A DNA stretch of 64,000 bases from Burkholderia sp. BCC0506. Lineage in GTDB: Bacteria > Pseudomonadota > Gammaproteobacteria > Burkholderiales > Burkholderiaceae. Below are positions 18,182 through 29,817 of this stretch, one piece after another; positions within the stretch are counted from its first letter, which is position 1, and every line of letters starts with the position of its first letter. The stretch is taken from assembly GCF_902833145.1 (NCBI RefSeq), contig NZ_CADFEN010000015.1:62001-126000 (forward strand). The letters run 5' to 3'. The translations under genes and the position numbers were made by a program. The notes beneath the pieces were generated by a model that saw only the letters and a program-made list of their open reading frames with translations, was not told the origin of the DNA and searched no databases.

Positions 18182-19693
18182 GTGTCAGCGGCACTGCGTT
18201 TTGACAATATCGGCAAGGTATTTCCCGGCGTGCGCGCACTCGACGGCATTTCGTTCGACGTGCATGCGGGCGAGGTACATGGCCTGATGGGCGAGAACGG
18301 CGCGGGCAAGTCGACGCTGTTGAAGATTCTCGGCGGCGAATATCAGCCCGATGCGGGCAGCGTGCTGGTCGACGGCCGGCCCGTGCAGTTCGCGAATGCG
18401 GCCGCGTCGATCGCGGCCGGCATCGCGGTGATTCACCAGGAATTGCAGTACGTGCCCGACCTGACGGTCGCGGAAAACCTGCTGCTCGGCCGCCTGCCGA
18501 ACGCGTTCGGCTGGGTGAAGAAGCGCGAGGCGAAGCGTTACGTGCGCGAGCGGCTCGCCGAGATGGGCGTGGACCTCGATCCCGACGCGCGGCTCGGGCG
18601 GCTGTCGATCGCGCAGCGGCAGATGGTCGAGATCTGCAAGGCGCTGATGCGCAATGCGCGCGTGATCGCGCTCGACGAACCGACGAGCTCGCTGTCGCAT
18701 CGCGAGACGGAAGTGCTGTTCAAGCTGGTCGACGACCTGCGTGCGCAGGGCCGCGCGCTGATCTACATCTCGCACCGGATGGACGAGATCTACCGGCTGT
18801 GCGACGCATGCACGATCTTTCGCGACGGGCGCAAGATCGCGTCGCACGACGCGCTGGCCGACGTGCCGCGCGAGCGGCTCGTCGCCGAAATGGTCGGGCG
18901 GGAGATCGCGGACATCTACCATTACGCGCCGCGCGCGCTCGGCGACGTGCGGTTTTCCGCCGAAGGCATCGACGGCCCGGCGCTGCGCGAACCGGCGAGC
19001 TTCTCGGTGCGCGCGGGCGAGATCGTCGGCTTCTTCGGGCTCGTCGGCGCCGGCCGCAGCGAGCTGATGCGGCTCGTGTACGGCGCGGACCGCCGGCGCG
19101 CGGGCGTGCTCACGCTCGACGGCGCGCGCATCGACGTGAAGCGCACCGGCGACGCGATCCGCCACGGCATCGTGCTGTGCCCCGAGGATCGCAAGGAAGA
19201 AGGGATCATCGCGATCGCGTCGGTCGCGGAGAACATCAACATCAGCTGCCGCCGCCATTCGCTGCGCGCGGGGCTGTTCATCAACGGCAAGACCGAAAGC
19301 GCGACGGCCGACCGCTTCATCCAGCGGCTGAAGATCAAGACGCCGAACCGGCGCCAGAAGATCCGCTTCCTGTCGGGCGGCAACCAGCAGAAGGCGATCC
19401 TGTCGCGCTGGCTCGCGGAGCCCGACCTGAAGGTCGTGATCCTCGACGAGCCGACGCGCGGGATCGACGTCGGCGCGAAGCACGAGATCTACGACGTGAT
19501 CTACCGGCTCGCGGAGCGCGGCTGCGCGATCGTGATGGTGTCGTCGGAGCTGCCGGAAGTGCTCGGCGTGTCCGACCGCATCGTCGTGATGCGCGAAGGC
19601 CGGATCGCCGGCGAGCTGCCGCGCGAGCAGGCGAACGAGCACGCGGTGCTGAACCTCGCGCTGCCGCAGACGAGCGCGGCCCAGGCGGCCTGA
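18182..19693 (+). CDS. araG: Sugar ABC transporter ATPase (two ATP-binding domains)
   Basis: 503 aa from GTG 18182. Two fused nucleotide-binding domains are present. The first has Walker [10 protein letters not shown] (38-46) and a degenerate signature LSIAQRQ. The second begins [19 protein letters not shown], the usual altered second P-loop of sugar ATPases, with the good signature LSGGNQQK and Walker [13 protein letters not shown]. Powers AraFH import at the inner membrane. Confidence 0.93.
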   Translation: MSAALRFDNIGKVFPGVRALDGISFDVHAGEVHGLMGENGAGKSTLLKILGGEYQPDAGSVLVDGRPVQFANAAASIAAGIAVIHQELQYVPDLTVAENLLLGRLPNAFGWVKKREAKRYVRERLAEMGVDLDPDARLGRLSIAQRQMVEICKALMRNARVIALDEPTSSLSHRETEVLFKLVDDLRAQGRALIYISHRMDEIYRLCDACTIFRDGRKIASHDALADVPRERLVAEMVGREIADIYHYAPRALGDVRFSAEGIDGPALREPASFSVRAGEIVGFFGLVGAGRSELMRLVYGADRRRAGVLTLDGARIDVKRTGDAIRHGIVLCPEDRKEEGIIAIASVAENINISCRRHSLRAGLFINGKTESATADRFIQRLKIKTPNRRQKIRFLSGGNQQKAILSRWLAEPDLKVVILDEPTRGIDVGAKHEIYDVIYRLAERGCAIVMVSSELPEVLGVSDRIVVMREGRIAGELPREQANEHAVLNLALPQTSAAQAA

Positions 19694-19764
19694 CGCGCGG
19701 CATACGACATTCGAATCGAACACGCGCGGCGCGGGCCGCGCGATGCAGGAGCAGGAGACACATC

Positions 19765-20781
19765 ATGCAAGCCAACGAAAACCTTGCCAGCGCCGCCGTG
19801 AAGCCGTCGGCCGACGCGCTGGTGCCGCAGCAGAGCGACCGCCAGAAGTGGTGGCAGCATCTGACCGAATACAGCCTGATCGCGATCTTCGCGGTGATGT
19901 TCATCACGATGTCGCTGACCGTCGATCACTTCTTCTCGATCGACAACATGCTTGGCCTCGCGCTGTCGATCTCGCAGATCGGCATGGTCGCGTGCACGAT
20001 GATGTTCTGCCTCGCGTCGCGCGACTTCGACCTGTCGATCGGCTCGACCGTCGCGTTCTCGGGCGTGCTGTGCGCGATGGTGCTGAACGCGACCGACAAC
20101 ACGTTCGTCGCGATCGTCGCGGCGGTCGCGGCCGGCGCGGCGATCGGCTTCGTGAACGGCGCGGTGATCGCGTATCTGCGCATCAATGCGCTGATCACGA
20201 CGCTCGCGACGATGGAGATCGTGCGCGGGCTCGGCTTCATCGTGTCGAAGGGGCAGGCGGTCGGCGTGTCGTCGGATACCTTCATCGCGCTCGGCGGCTT
20301 GTCGATGTTCGGCGTGTCGCTGCCGATCTGGGTCACGCTGCTGTGCTTCATCGGGTTCGGCGTGCTGCTGAACCAGACCGTCTATGGCCGCAACACGCTC
20401 GCGATCGGTGGCAATCCGGAAGCGTCGCGGCTCGCGGGGATCAACGTCGAACGCACGCGCGTGTACATCTTCCTGATCCAGGGCGCGGTCACGGCGCTCG
20501 CGGGCGTGATCCTCGCATCGCGCATCACGTCGGGCCAGCCGAACGCCGCGCAGGGTTTCGAGCTGAACGTGATCTCCGCGTGCGTGCTCGGCGGCGTGTC
20601 GCTGATGGGCGGCCGCGCGACGATCTCGGGCGTCGTGATCGGCGTGCTGATCATGGGCACCGTCGAGAACGTGATGAACCTGCTGAACATCGACGCGTTC
20701 TACCAGTACCTCGTGCGCGGCGCGATCCTGCTCGCGGCCGTGCTGCTCGACCAGTTGAAGAATCGCGGCGTACGCGACTGA
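19765..20781 (+). CDS. araH: Sugar ABC transporter permease
   Basis: 338 aa from ATG 19765. The hydrophobic profile fits about eight to ten membrane spans. The BPD_transp_2 signature is present (GFVNGAVIAYLRINALITTLATMEIVRG, starting about residue 130, and ILASRITSGQPNAAQGFELN). Forms the transmembrane channel with AraG; sugar supplied by AraF. Placed 71 nt after araG. Confidence 0.92.
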   Translation: MQANENLASAAVKPSADALVPQQSDRQKWWQHLTEYSLIAIFAVMFITMSLTVDHFFSIDNMLGLALSISQIGMVACTMMFCLASRDFDLSIGSTVAFSGVLCAMVLNATDNTFVAIVAAVAAGAAIGFVNGAVIAYLRINALITTLATMEIVRGLGFIVSKGQAVGVSSDTFIALGGLSMFGVSLPIWVTLLCFIGFGVLLNQTVYGRNTLAIGGNPEASRLAGINVERTRVYIFLIQGAVTALAGVILASRITSGQPNAAQGFELNVISACVLGGVSLMGGRATISGVVIGVLIMGTVENVMNLLNIDAFYQYLVRGAILLAAVLLDQLKNRGVRD

Positions 20782-20810
20782 CCCGACCTGTTCCCACGGA
20801 GACGACCCGC

Positions 20811-21620
20811 ATGACCATCGAAACATCCGTGCAGCGCACACCCGCCGCGGCAGGCGACGCGCGCTATGCGCGCTACCCGAGCCTCGAGGACCGCGCGGTG
20901 CTGATCACGGGCGGCGCGACCGGCATCGGTGCGTCGTTCGTCGAGCACTTCGCCGACCAGGGCGCGCGCGTCGCGTTCGTCGACCTCGACGCGGCCGCCG
21001 GCGCCGCGCTGGCCGAACGCCTCGCGCACGCGCGCCATGCGCCGCTGTTCCTCCCGTGCGACCTGACCGACATCGATGCGCTGCGCGAGGCGATCGACAC
21101 GATCCGCGCGCGCATCGGCGCGATCGCGGTGCTCGTGAACAACGCGGCGAACGACACGCGCCACGCGATTGGCGACGTGACGCCCGCGTCGTTCGACGCG
21201 GGCATCGCGGTGAACCTGCGTCACCAGTTCTTCGCCGCGCAGGCGGTGATCGACGACATGAAGCGGCAGGGCGGCGGCGCGATCATCAATCTCGGCTCGA
21301 TCAGCTGGATGCTGAAGAACGGCGGCTATCCCGTCTACGTGATGGCGAAGGCGGCCGTGCAGGGCCTGACGCGCGGCCTCGCGCGCGATCTCGGCCCGTT
21401 CGGGATCCGCGTGAATTCGCTGGTGCCCGGCTGGGTGATGACCGACAAGCAGCGCCGGCTGTGGCTGGACGACGCGGGCCGCGCGGCGATCAAGGCCGGC
21501 CAGTGCATCGACGCCGAACTGCTGCCGGCCGACCTCGCCCGGATGGCGCTGTTTCTCGCGGCCGACGACAGCCGGATGATCACCGCGCAGGACGTGATCG
21601 TCGACGGCGGCTGGGCCTGA
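20811..21620 (+). CDS. SDR-family dehydrogenase of the sugar operon (second)
   Basis: 269 aa from ATG 20811. TGGATGIG nucleotide loop, NNAANDTRH in place of the usual NNAG, catalytic serine in NLGSISW and Y-V-M-A-K. The N-N-A-A-N-D motif is typical of the SDRs annotated as L-arabinose or D-galactose 1-dehydrogenase-like. Together with the downstream aldose epimerase it probably oxidises the imported aldose to its lactone. The exact sugar is inferred. Confidence 0.85.
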   Translation: MTIETSVQRTPAAAGDARYARYPSLEDRAVLITGGATGIGASFVEHFADQGARVAFVDLDAAAGAALAERLAHARHAPLFLPCDLTDIDALREAIDTIRARIGAIAVLVNNAANDTRHAIGDVTPASFDAGIAVNLRHQFFAAQAVIDDMKRQGGGAIINLGSISWMLKNGGYPVYVMAKAAVQGLTRGLARDLGPFGIRVNSLVPGWVMTDKQRRLWLDDAGRAAIKAGQCIDAELLPADLARMALFLAADDSRMITAQDVIVDGGWA

Positions 21621-21670
21621 CCGTTCGCACCGACCTGCATCGTTTCTTCGACGAAGGAAAGGAGCTCACC

Positions 21671-22732
21671 ATGACCGCCACGTCCTCGCGCGCATCGTCG
21701 TCCACCAGCCAGTCGCGCCGCGCGCGCCTGGCCGCCGCCGCCCAGCCGGTCAGCCCCGGCCCGCAGACGGCCGCGTTCGCGCAGGGCGTCGGCGCCGCGC
21801 ATGCGGCGGCCGTCTCGCTGTCGAACGCGTCGCTGCGGCTCGACGTGCTGCCGCACCTCGGCGGCGGCATCGCGCGCTTCGACTGGCGCGGCGACGATGG
21901 TGCGCTGATACCGGTGTTCCGCCGTTGCGAGCACCCGGAGACGGCGACGGACCCGAACGAGCTCGCGTGCTATCCGCTGCTGCCGTATTCGAACCGGATC
22001 GGCGACGGGCGCTTCGAATGCGACGGGCGCAGGGTCGCGGTGCCGCGCAACCGCCGCGACGAGCCGCTGCCGATCCACGGCGACGGCTGGCTCGCGCGGT
22101 GGCAGGTGGACGATGCGACCGATACGTCGCTGCAACTGTCGCTCGACCGTACCGCGGGCGCGCCGTACGCATTCCGCGCGGTCCAGTCGTTCGAGCTCGA
22201 CGACGCGACGCTGTCGATCGCGCTGACGATCGAGAACGCGGGGCGCGCGCGGCTGCCGTTCGGGCTCGGCGTGCATCCGTTTCTCGTGCGCGATACGGTG
22301 ACCGAGCTGGCCGCGGCAGCCGGCGGGCTGTGGCTGTCGGGCGCCGATTTCCTGCCGGTGCGGCACGTGAGCGTGCCGCCGGCCTGGCAGTTCGGCGTCG
22401 CGTATCCGCTGCCGGCCACGCTCGTCAATCATGCGTTTACCGGCTGGGGCGGCCACGCGACGGTGAGCTGGCCGCGCCGCCGGCTGTCGCTGACCGTCGC
22501 GGCCGACGCCGACGCGTACGTGCTCTATACGCCGCCGGGCGAGGATTTCTTCTGCTTCGAGCCGGTCGATCATCCGATCAATGCGGTGAACCTGCCGGGC
22601 GGCGCGGCCGCGCACGGGATGACGCTGCTCGCGCCGGGCGAGCGGCTCACGCGGCGTTTCGCGTTCACCGTCGCGCGCGCCGATGCGCGCGGCACTGCGA
22701 CGACACGCGAGGGGCGCCGGCGACGCGGGTAA
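21671..22732 (+). CDS. Aldose 1-epimerase family protein
   Basis: 353 aa from ATG 21671, preceded by GGAAAGGAG. After a Ser/Ala/Arg-rich N-terminal stretch of about 45 residues, the galactose-mutarotase fold begins. It shows PYSNRIGDGRF, PIHGDGW (catalytic His region), GLGVHPF and PGEDFFCFEPVDHP with the likely catalytic glutamate. It would equilibrate alpha and beta anomers for the adjacent dehydrogenase. Last gene of the sugar operon. Confidence 0.88.
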   Translation: MTATSSRASSSTSQSRRARLAAAAQPVSPGPQTAAFAQGVGAAHAAAVSLSNASLRLDVLPHLGGGIARFDWRGDDGALIPVFRRCEHPETATDPNELACYPLLPYSNRIGDGRFECDGRRVAVPRNRRDEPLPIHGDGWLARWQVDDATDTSLQLSLDRTAGAPYAFRAVQSFELDDATLSIALTIENAGRARLPFGLGVHPFLVRDTVTELAAAAGGLWLSGADFLPVRHVSVPPAWQFGVAYPLPATLVNHAFTGWGGHATVSWPRRRLSLTVAADADAYVLYTPPGEDFFCFEPVDHPINAVNLPGGAAAHGMTLLAPGERLTRRFAFTVARADARGTATTREGRRRRG

Positions 22733-22771
22733 AATACGCGGTCTACCAACGGTTAGCCGCGAGTACCCGCC

Positions 22772-23599
22772 ATGTCTTCCCCGCTTACTTTCATCGAATC
22801 GCTGCGCGCCGCGTGGCAGCGCACGAATTCGCTGCTGTGCGTCGGCCTCGATCCCGAGCCGTCGCGCTTTCCCGTGCAATTCGACGGCCAGCCCGACGCG
22901 ATCTTCGAATTCTGCCGGCAGATCGTCGACGCGACCGCGCCGTACGCGAGCGCGTTCAAGCCGCAGATCGCGTACTTCGCCGCGCATCGTGCGGAAGACC
23001 AGCTCGAGCGGCTGATCGCGCACATCCATCTGCAGCATCCGGGCCTGCCCGTGATTCTCGACGCGAAGCGCGGCGACATCGGCAGCACGGCCGAGCAGTA
23101 CGCGCGCGAGGCGTTCGAGCGCTATCGCGCGGACGCCGTCACGGTGAACCCGTACATGGGCTACGACTCGGTCGAGCCGTACTTCGAGCACGAAGGCAAG
23201 GGCGTGATCGTGCTGTGCCGCACGTCGAACCCGGGCGGCTCGGACCTGCAGTTCCTCGACACGAACGGCCGGCCGCTGTACCAGGTCGTGGCCGACCTCG
23301 CGGCGAACAAGTGGAACGCGAAGAACGGCCAGCTCGGCCTCGTGGTCGGCGCGACGTTCCCGAAGGAAATCGAGATCGTGCGCGGGATCGTCGGCGACAT
23401 GCCGCTCCTGATCCCCGGCATCGGCGCGCAGGGCGGCGACGTGCAGGCAACCGTCAACGCCGGCCGCACGGCCGACGGCACCGGGATGATGATCAACTCG
23501 TCGCGTGCGATCCTGTACGCGAGCAAGGGCGAGGATTTCGCCGAAGCCGCGGCGCTCGCCGCGCAGAAGACGCGCGACACGATCAACGCGCATCGCTGA
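22772..23599 (+). CDS. pyrF: Orotidine 5'-phosphate decarboxylase
   Basis: 275 aa. Makes UMP in pyrimidine synthesis. [26 protein letters not shown] and the catalytic [18 protein letters not shown] (Lys plus Asp pair) identify the longer form of OMP decarboxylase. [13 protein letters not shown] and [12 protein letters not shown] complete the phosphate site. A TAAAAT at 22730 overlaps the upstream stop codon and may serve as a -10 box. A palindromic hairpin follows. Confidence 0.96.
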   Translation: MSSPLTFIESLRAAWQRTNSLLCVGLDPEPSRFPVQFDGQPDAIFEFCRQIVDATAPYASAFKPQIAYFAAHRAEDQLERLIAHIHLQHPGLPVILDAKRGDIGSTAEQYAREAFERYRADAVTVNPYMGYDSVEPYFEHEGKGVIVLCRTSNPGGSDLQFLDTNGRPLYQVVADLAANKWNAKNGQLGLVVGATFPKEIEIVRGIVGDMPLLIPGIGAQGGDVQATVNAGRTADGTGMMINSSRAILYASKGEDFAEAAALAAQKTRDTINAHR

Positions 23600-23605
23600 A
23601 ATACG

Positions 23606-23625
23606 GGCCGCCCGATCGGGCGGCC
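23606..23625 (+). terminator. Terminator-like palindrome after pyrF
   Basis: GGCCGCCCGATCGGGCGGCC is a perfect 20-bp palindrome 6 nt after the pyrF stop, followed by TTCG. It forms a strong hairpin with a minimal loop; no U-run longer than two. Confidence 0.6.
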
Positions 23626-23797
23626 TTCGAGCGCCGCGCCCGCGTTCGCGGGCCGCGCGCCGTCACCGCGTATTCGCCGTCCTGGCGCATGCGAACAACT
23701 TCCCGTCGCTTTCGTACCGCATGCCGGCAATTCAGTCGCGCGATGCTGCCGCTTGTCACCCGTTCGTCACAAAAACGTCAAGAAAAGGAGCGACGCC

Positions 23798-24856
23798 ATG
23801 CCCAAGCCGTCTCGCCGTCTTCTGAGCGCGTTCGCCGCGTCGCTGTGCATGACGTTCGCCCATGCGGCGGATCTCGCGCACTGGCCGGCCGACAGCGCGA
23901 AGGCGCTGAACGCGATGATCGCCGCGCACGCGAACCGCGGCGACTACGCGGTGTTCGATGCCGACAACACGACCTACCGCTACGACCTCGAGGAATCGCT
24001 GCTGCCGTATCTCGAGAACCGCGGCGTGCTGACGCGCGATGCGCTCGACCCGTCGCTGAAGCTGATCCCGTTCAAGGATTCCGCCGACTACAAGGAATCG
24101 CTGACGAGCTACTACTACCGGCTGTGCGAGATCGACGATCTGGTCTGCTATCCGTGGATCGCGCAGGCGTTCGCCGGGCAGTCGCTCGCCGAGCTGAAGC
24201 GCCACGTCGACGCGATGCTCGCCGACGGCAAGCCGATCCCGATCCGCTACTGGCAGGGCGACAAGGTCGTCGACGGCACGGTGAACCCGCCGCGCTTCTT
24301 TCGCGGGATGCAGGAGCTGTACAACGCGCTGCGCGAGAACGGCATCGACGTGTACGTGATGACCGCCGCGCACGAGGAGCTCGCGCGGCTCGTGCTGTCC
24401 GACCCGAAGTACGGCTACAACGTGAAGCCGCAGAACGTGATCGGCGTGACGACGCTGCTGCGCAATCCGGCGACGGGCGCGCTGACCACGTCGCGGCTGC
24501 AGATCAAGGCCGGCAAGTACGACGAGGCCGCGAACCGCGATCTGGTGATCACGCCGTTCCTGATGAACCCGATGACATGGTACGAAGGCAAGCTCGGTTC
24601 GATCGTCGGCTGGATCGACCAGTGGAAGAAGCCGGTGCTCGTCGCGGGCGACACGCCGACGTCCGACGGCTACATGCTGCTGAACGCGACCGACGTCGCG
24701 CGCGGCGGCGTGCGCGTGTGGGTCGACAAGAAGGACAAGCAGATGGCGCAGATCCGCGCGTGGTCGGACGAATCGGCCGCGAAGCAGAAGGCGCTCGGCC
24801 TGCCGGTGACGGCGGACAAGAACTGGATCGTCGTGAAGCCCGACGCGATTCAATGA
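23798..24856 (+). CDS. Exported HAD-superfamily phosphatase, phosphorylcholine phosphatase-like
   Basis: 352 aa from ATG 23798, preceded by AGAAAAGGAG. A signal peptide runs to about A-H-A|A-D. HAD motif I is A-V-F-D-A-D-N-T-T-Y-R-Y-D-L-E-E (nucleophile D54, general acid D56). Motif II is around VMTAAHEE and motif III/IV around VLVAGDTPTSDGYML. The DxDNTxYRYDLEE sequence matches the secreted phosphorylcholine phosphatase of Pseudomonas. It would release phosphate and choline in the periplasm. Convergent with cinA; 198 nt upstream hold no gene. Confidence 0.85.
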   Translation: MPKPSRRLLSAFAASLCMTFAHAADLAHWPADSAKALNAMIAAHANRGDYAVFDADNTTYRYDLEESLLPYLENRGVLTRDALDPSLKLIPFKDSADYKESLTSYYYRLCEIDDLVCYPWIAQAFAGQSLAELKRHVDAMLADGKPIPIRYWQGDKVVDGTVNPPRFFRGMQELYNALRENGIDVYVMTAAHEELARLVLSDPKYGYNVKPQNVIGVTTLLRNPATGALTTSRLQIKAGKYDEAANRDLVITPFLMNPMTWYEGKLGSIVGWIDQWKKPVLVAGDTPTSDGYMLLNATDVARGGVRVWVDKKDKQMAQIRAWSDESAAKQKALGLPVTADKNWIVVKPDAIQ

Positions 24857-24892
24857 GCGAGCCGGGCGCGCGGCTCGCGCACCGGGCGCCGA

Positions 24893-25393
24893 TCAGCCTT
24901 CGCGCTCGTCGAGCAGCTTCAGCAGCCCGCGCAGCGCATGCGCGGCCGCCTGCGTGCGGATCTGCTCGCGGTCGCCCTTGAACACGAGCGTCTCGACATC
25001 GGTATGCAGCCGGTTGCTCCATGCGAACGACACGGTGCCGACCGGCTTCTTCTCGCTGCCGCCGGCCGGGCCCGCGATGCCGGTGACGGACAGCGCGACC
25101 TGCGCGCGGCTGTTGCGCAGCGCGCCCTCGGCCATCGCGCGCGCGACGGGCTCGCTGACGGCGCCGTGTTTTTCGATCAGGTCGGGCGGCACGCCGATCA
25201 TCTCGATCTTGGCCTGGTTCGAGTACGTGACGAAGCCGCGTTCGAACCACTGGCTGCTGCCGGAAATGTCGGTGATCGCCGTGGCGATCATCCCGCCGGT
25301 GCAGGATTCGGCGGTGGCGAGCGTGAGGTGCTCGTCCCGCAGCTTGTTGCCTGCGCGGATCGCAAGCTGGTGAACGACGGAATCGGTAGGCAT
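24893..25393 (-). CDS. pncC: CinA C-terminal domain protein (nicotinamide-nucleotide amidase)
   Basis: 166 aa. A stand-alone CinA-C domain: LTLATAESCTGGMIATAITDISGSSQWFERGFVTYSN, GAVSEPVARAMAEGAL and VTGIAGPAGGSEKKPVGTV. The family deamidates nicotinamide mononucleotide to NaMN in NAD recycling. No N-terminal COG1058 domain is present, which is normal for PncC. It lies 31 nt downstream of pgpA in a thiL-pgpA-cinA run. Confidence 0.9.
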   Translation of the reverse strand: MPTDSVVHQLAIRAGNKLRDEHLTLATAESCTGGMIATAITDISGSSQWFERGFVTYSNQAKIEMIGVPPDLIEKHGAVSEPVARAMAEGALRNSRAQVALSVTGIAGPAGGSEKKPVGTVSFAWSNRLHTDVETLVFKGDREQIRTQAAAHALRGLLKLLDEREG

Positions 25394-25424
25394 GCGCGTC
25401 GGGAAACGGGAGTCGGGAAATCGG

Positions 25425-25970
25425 TCAGCCGCCGACGGAGCGCCACAGGGCGATCACGAGCAGCGTCATGAACGCGGCGACGAGGTCGTCGACCATGATG
25501 CCGAGCCCGCCGGTCAGGCGGCGCTCGAAGTAGCGGATCGGCGGCGGCTTGAGCATGTCGAAGAAGCGGAACGCGACGAACGCCCACAGCTGGCCGACGA
25601 AGGTCGCGGGCGTGACGAACAGCATCACGAGCCAGATCGCGACGATCTCGTCCCAGACGACGGCGCCCGGATCGGCCACGCCGGCCTTCTTCGCGGTGAA
25701 ACCGGTGACCCACGTGCCGGCCGCGAAGCCGACCGCGATCAGCGCCCACCATTCGGGCACCGTCAGGTAGCGGTTGAGCACGACGAACGTGAGCCAGCCG
25801 AACAGCGAGCCGAACGTGCCGGGCATGACCGGCGAGAGCCCGCTGCCGAAGCCGAGCGACACGATGTGCGCCGGGTGCGACAGCATGAAGCGGGCCGTCA
25901 CGCGTGTCGGCGCGGGCTGCGCGGCGCCGGGCTCGGCCGCGGCGTGCGCGGGCGTCGGATCAGTCTGCAT
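25425..25970 (-). CDS. pgpA: Phosphatidylglycerophosphatase A
   Basis: 181 aa integral membrane protein. HIVSLGFGSGLSPVMPGTFGSLFGW and VVWDEIVAIWLVML are hallmark PgpA motifs, with three to four hydrophobic segments. It removes the terminal phosphate of phosphatidylglycerophosphate to make phosphatidylglycerol. Its start overlaps the end of thiL by 11 nt, so the two are translationally coupled. Confidence 0.93.
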   Translation of the reverse strand: MQTDPTPAHAAAEPGAAQPAPTRVTARFMLSHPAHIVSLGFGSGLSPVMPGTFGSLFGWLTFVVLNRYLTVPEWWALIAVGFAAGTWVTGFTAKKAGVADPGAVVWDEIVAIWLVMLFVTPATFVGQLWAFVAFRFFDMLKPPPIRYFERRLTGGLGIMVDDLVAAFMTLLVIALWRSVGG

Positions 25971-26958
25971 GGAAGTGGTCGAAACCGTGCAACGTGAGAG
26001 CGAGGGGCGCGCCGGCGGCGTCGCGCCACGCGATGGCGGGTTGCGCCGACGGCGCGGACAACGCGCGTATTGTACCGATTCGCGTGACCGGCACGCCGGC
26101 CGTCGCGCCGGCCGCTTCGACCGCCGCGCGGGCCGCCACGGGCGCGGTGAAGCACAGTTCGTAGTCGTCGCCGCCCGCCAGCGTGCAGCGGCGCTGCACG
26201 TCGGCCGGCAGCGTCGCGAGCGCGGCCGAGCGCGGCACCGCGTCGGCGTCGATCTCGGCGCGCACGTTCGAGCGCGTCAGGATGTGCTGGAGATCGCCGG
26301 CGAGGCCGTCCGACAGGTCGAGCGCCGCATGCGCGACGCCCGCGAGCGCGAGGCCGAGCGCGACGCGCGGTTCGGGCCGCTCGAGCGCGCGCCGGAACGC
26401 GGCGGCCTCATCCGCGCCGGCCGTCCATTCGCCGCGGGCGACGCCGAGGCCCGCGCGCGCATCGCCGAGCGTGCCGGACACCCACACGTCGTCGCCGTCG
26501 CGCGCGGCATCGCGCCGCAGCGCCGCGTCGGGCGCGACTTCGCCGAACACGGTCACGCACAGGTTCAGCGGCCCGCTCGTCGTGTCGCCGCCGATCAGCT
26601 CGCAGCCGTAGCGCTCGGCCAGCGCGAACAACCCGTTGCTGAAGGCCTCGAGCCAGGCCGCGTCGGCGCGCGGCAGCGCGCACGCGAGCGTGAACGCGCG
26701 CGGCTCGGCGCCCATCGCCGCAAGATCCGACAGGTTGACCGCGAGCGTCTTGTGGCCGAGCGCGTCGGGCGCGACATCGGGGAAGAAGTGGCGGCCTTCC
26801 ACCAGCATGTCCGTCGAAATGGCCAGCAATTTCCCGGATCGGGGCGCAATCAGTGCGCAATCGTCGCCAATGCCGAGCGTCGACGCGCGGGCGCCCTGCG
26901 CGGCGCGGCGCGTGAAGAAGCGTTCGATCAGCGAAAACTCGGAGAGGGCGGCTGGCAC
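25960..26958 (-). CDS. thiL: Thiamine-monophosphate kinase
   Basis: 332 aa if started at GTG 26958 (VPAALSEFSLIERFF); longer in-frame starts upstream would cross a probable -10 (TACAAT on the minus strand, 26996-26991). ThiL phosphorylates thiamine monophosphate to the diphosphate. LGIGDDCALI, STDMLVEGRHF and ALAVNLSDLAAMGAEP (seen here as KTLAVNLSDLAAMG) are the AIR-synthase-type ATP and metal-binding motifs. GGDDYELCF occurs near the C-terminus. The start site is the only uncertain point. Confidence 0.92.
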   Translation of the reverse strand: MPAALSEFSLIERFFTRRAAQGARASTLGIGDDCALIAPRSGKLLAISTDMLVEGRHFFPDVAPDALGHKTLAVNLSDLAAMGAEPRAFTLACALPRADAAWLEAFSNGLFALAERYGCELIGGDTTSGPLNLCVTVFGEVAPDAALRRDAARDGDDVWVSGTLGDARAGLGVARGEWTAGADEAAAFRRALERPEPRVALGLALAGVAHAALDLSDGLAGDLQHILTRSNVRAEIDADAVPRSAALATLPADVQRRCTLAGGDDYELCFTAPVAARAAVEAAGATAGVPVTRIGTIRALSAPSAQPAIAWRDAAGAPLALTLHGFDHFHAD

Positions 26959-27134
26959 GGCGGGCGATCCGAAACGGTTGAAGGAACGGCATTGTACGAG
27001 GCGAGCGGCGGTGCGCCTGCACCATCCAGACCATTTTGGTCGCGGCTGTTGCACCTGAATCGCCGGTCTGGCGGCCGATGATTGGCGCTACAATGCCGTC
27101 GAACAGTTATTCTAATCCGCCCGTCACGAGACAC

Positions 27135-29435
<2,301 letters not shown>

Positions 29436-29817
29436 GCCTGAGCCGAAACGCACGCGCGGCGCCGGCCGAACCGGTGCCGCGGGTCGGGCGAAATTGTAAA
29501 CAAAGGCAAAAAGAGGCGTGCCCGCAATGGGCACGCCGCGGGCAGGGCGCAATCGCGCTTCCCGTAAGCAACAGCAGCATCTCTCCACTCCGGGTAGCGA
29601 GTGTGGCAAGGAGGCAGGATCTTGCCAGACGAGCGATGCCGGACGCATTTTATCTCATGTAAGATAAATGTAGTGTAATTTCGGTAAGAAATACGGAATT
29701 CCGGGTATCTCGACGCTTTCGATTCCCAAACGGACATTGATTCGCGCGGCCAATAACGCTACGCTAACGCCTTTGTTGGTCGTCAACTACTTGATTTAAC
29801 AGCGGGAACCCTGGTTC
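29436..29817. other. 382-nt intergenic region with hairpin and AT-rich promoter-like tract
   Basis: It holds a strong hairpin (29515-29537), several shorter hairpins, and an AT-rich stretch 29645-29700 with the inverted repeat TTATCT-CATGTA-AGATAA (29650-29667). Small open frames here carry no coding signature. The most economical reading is a minus-strand small RNA, listed separately. Purine-rich AGCGGGAACC precedes the ribonuclease start. Confidence 0.5.
29506..29640 (-). ncRNA. Candidate minus-strand small RNA ending in an intrinsic terminator
   Basis: Read on the minus strand, a -10-like TAAAAT (29652-29647) is followed by about 130 nt with stem-loops. CTTGCC/GGCAAG pair across 29605-29626, and CCACTC pairs with GAGTG-rich sequence across 29585-29605. 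A terminator closes it: GGCGTGCCC-loop-GGGCACGCC (29515-29537), then TC-TTTTT-GCC-TTTG. On the plus strand the same hairpin has no U-run, so it terminates minus-strand transcription. No minus-strand gene lies just upstream of it, which argues for an independent RNA. No convincing -35 was found. Confidence 0.4.

Noticed and set aside
23606-23625. Perfect 20-bp palindrome as an operator
   Set aside because: It lies 6 nt after the pyrF stop and is GC-rich; a transcription-end hairpin is more likely.
27036-27134. Longer N-terminus of malic enzyme
   Set aside because: The extra residues would include the probable -10 region and are not like the family; MSTQASSKAK fits MaeB.
29474-29662. Small plus-strand open frame after maeB
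   Set aside because: No ribosome site, no recognisable protein, and it crosses a terminator hairpin.
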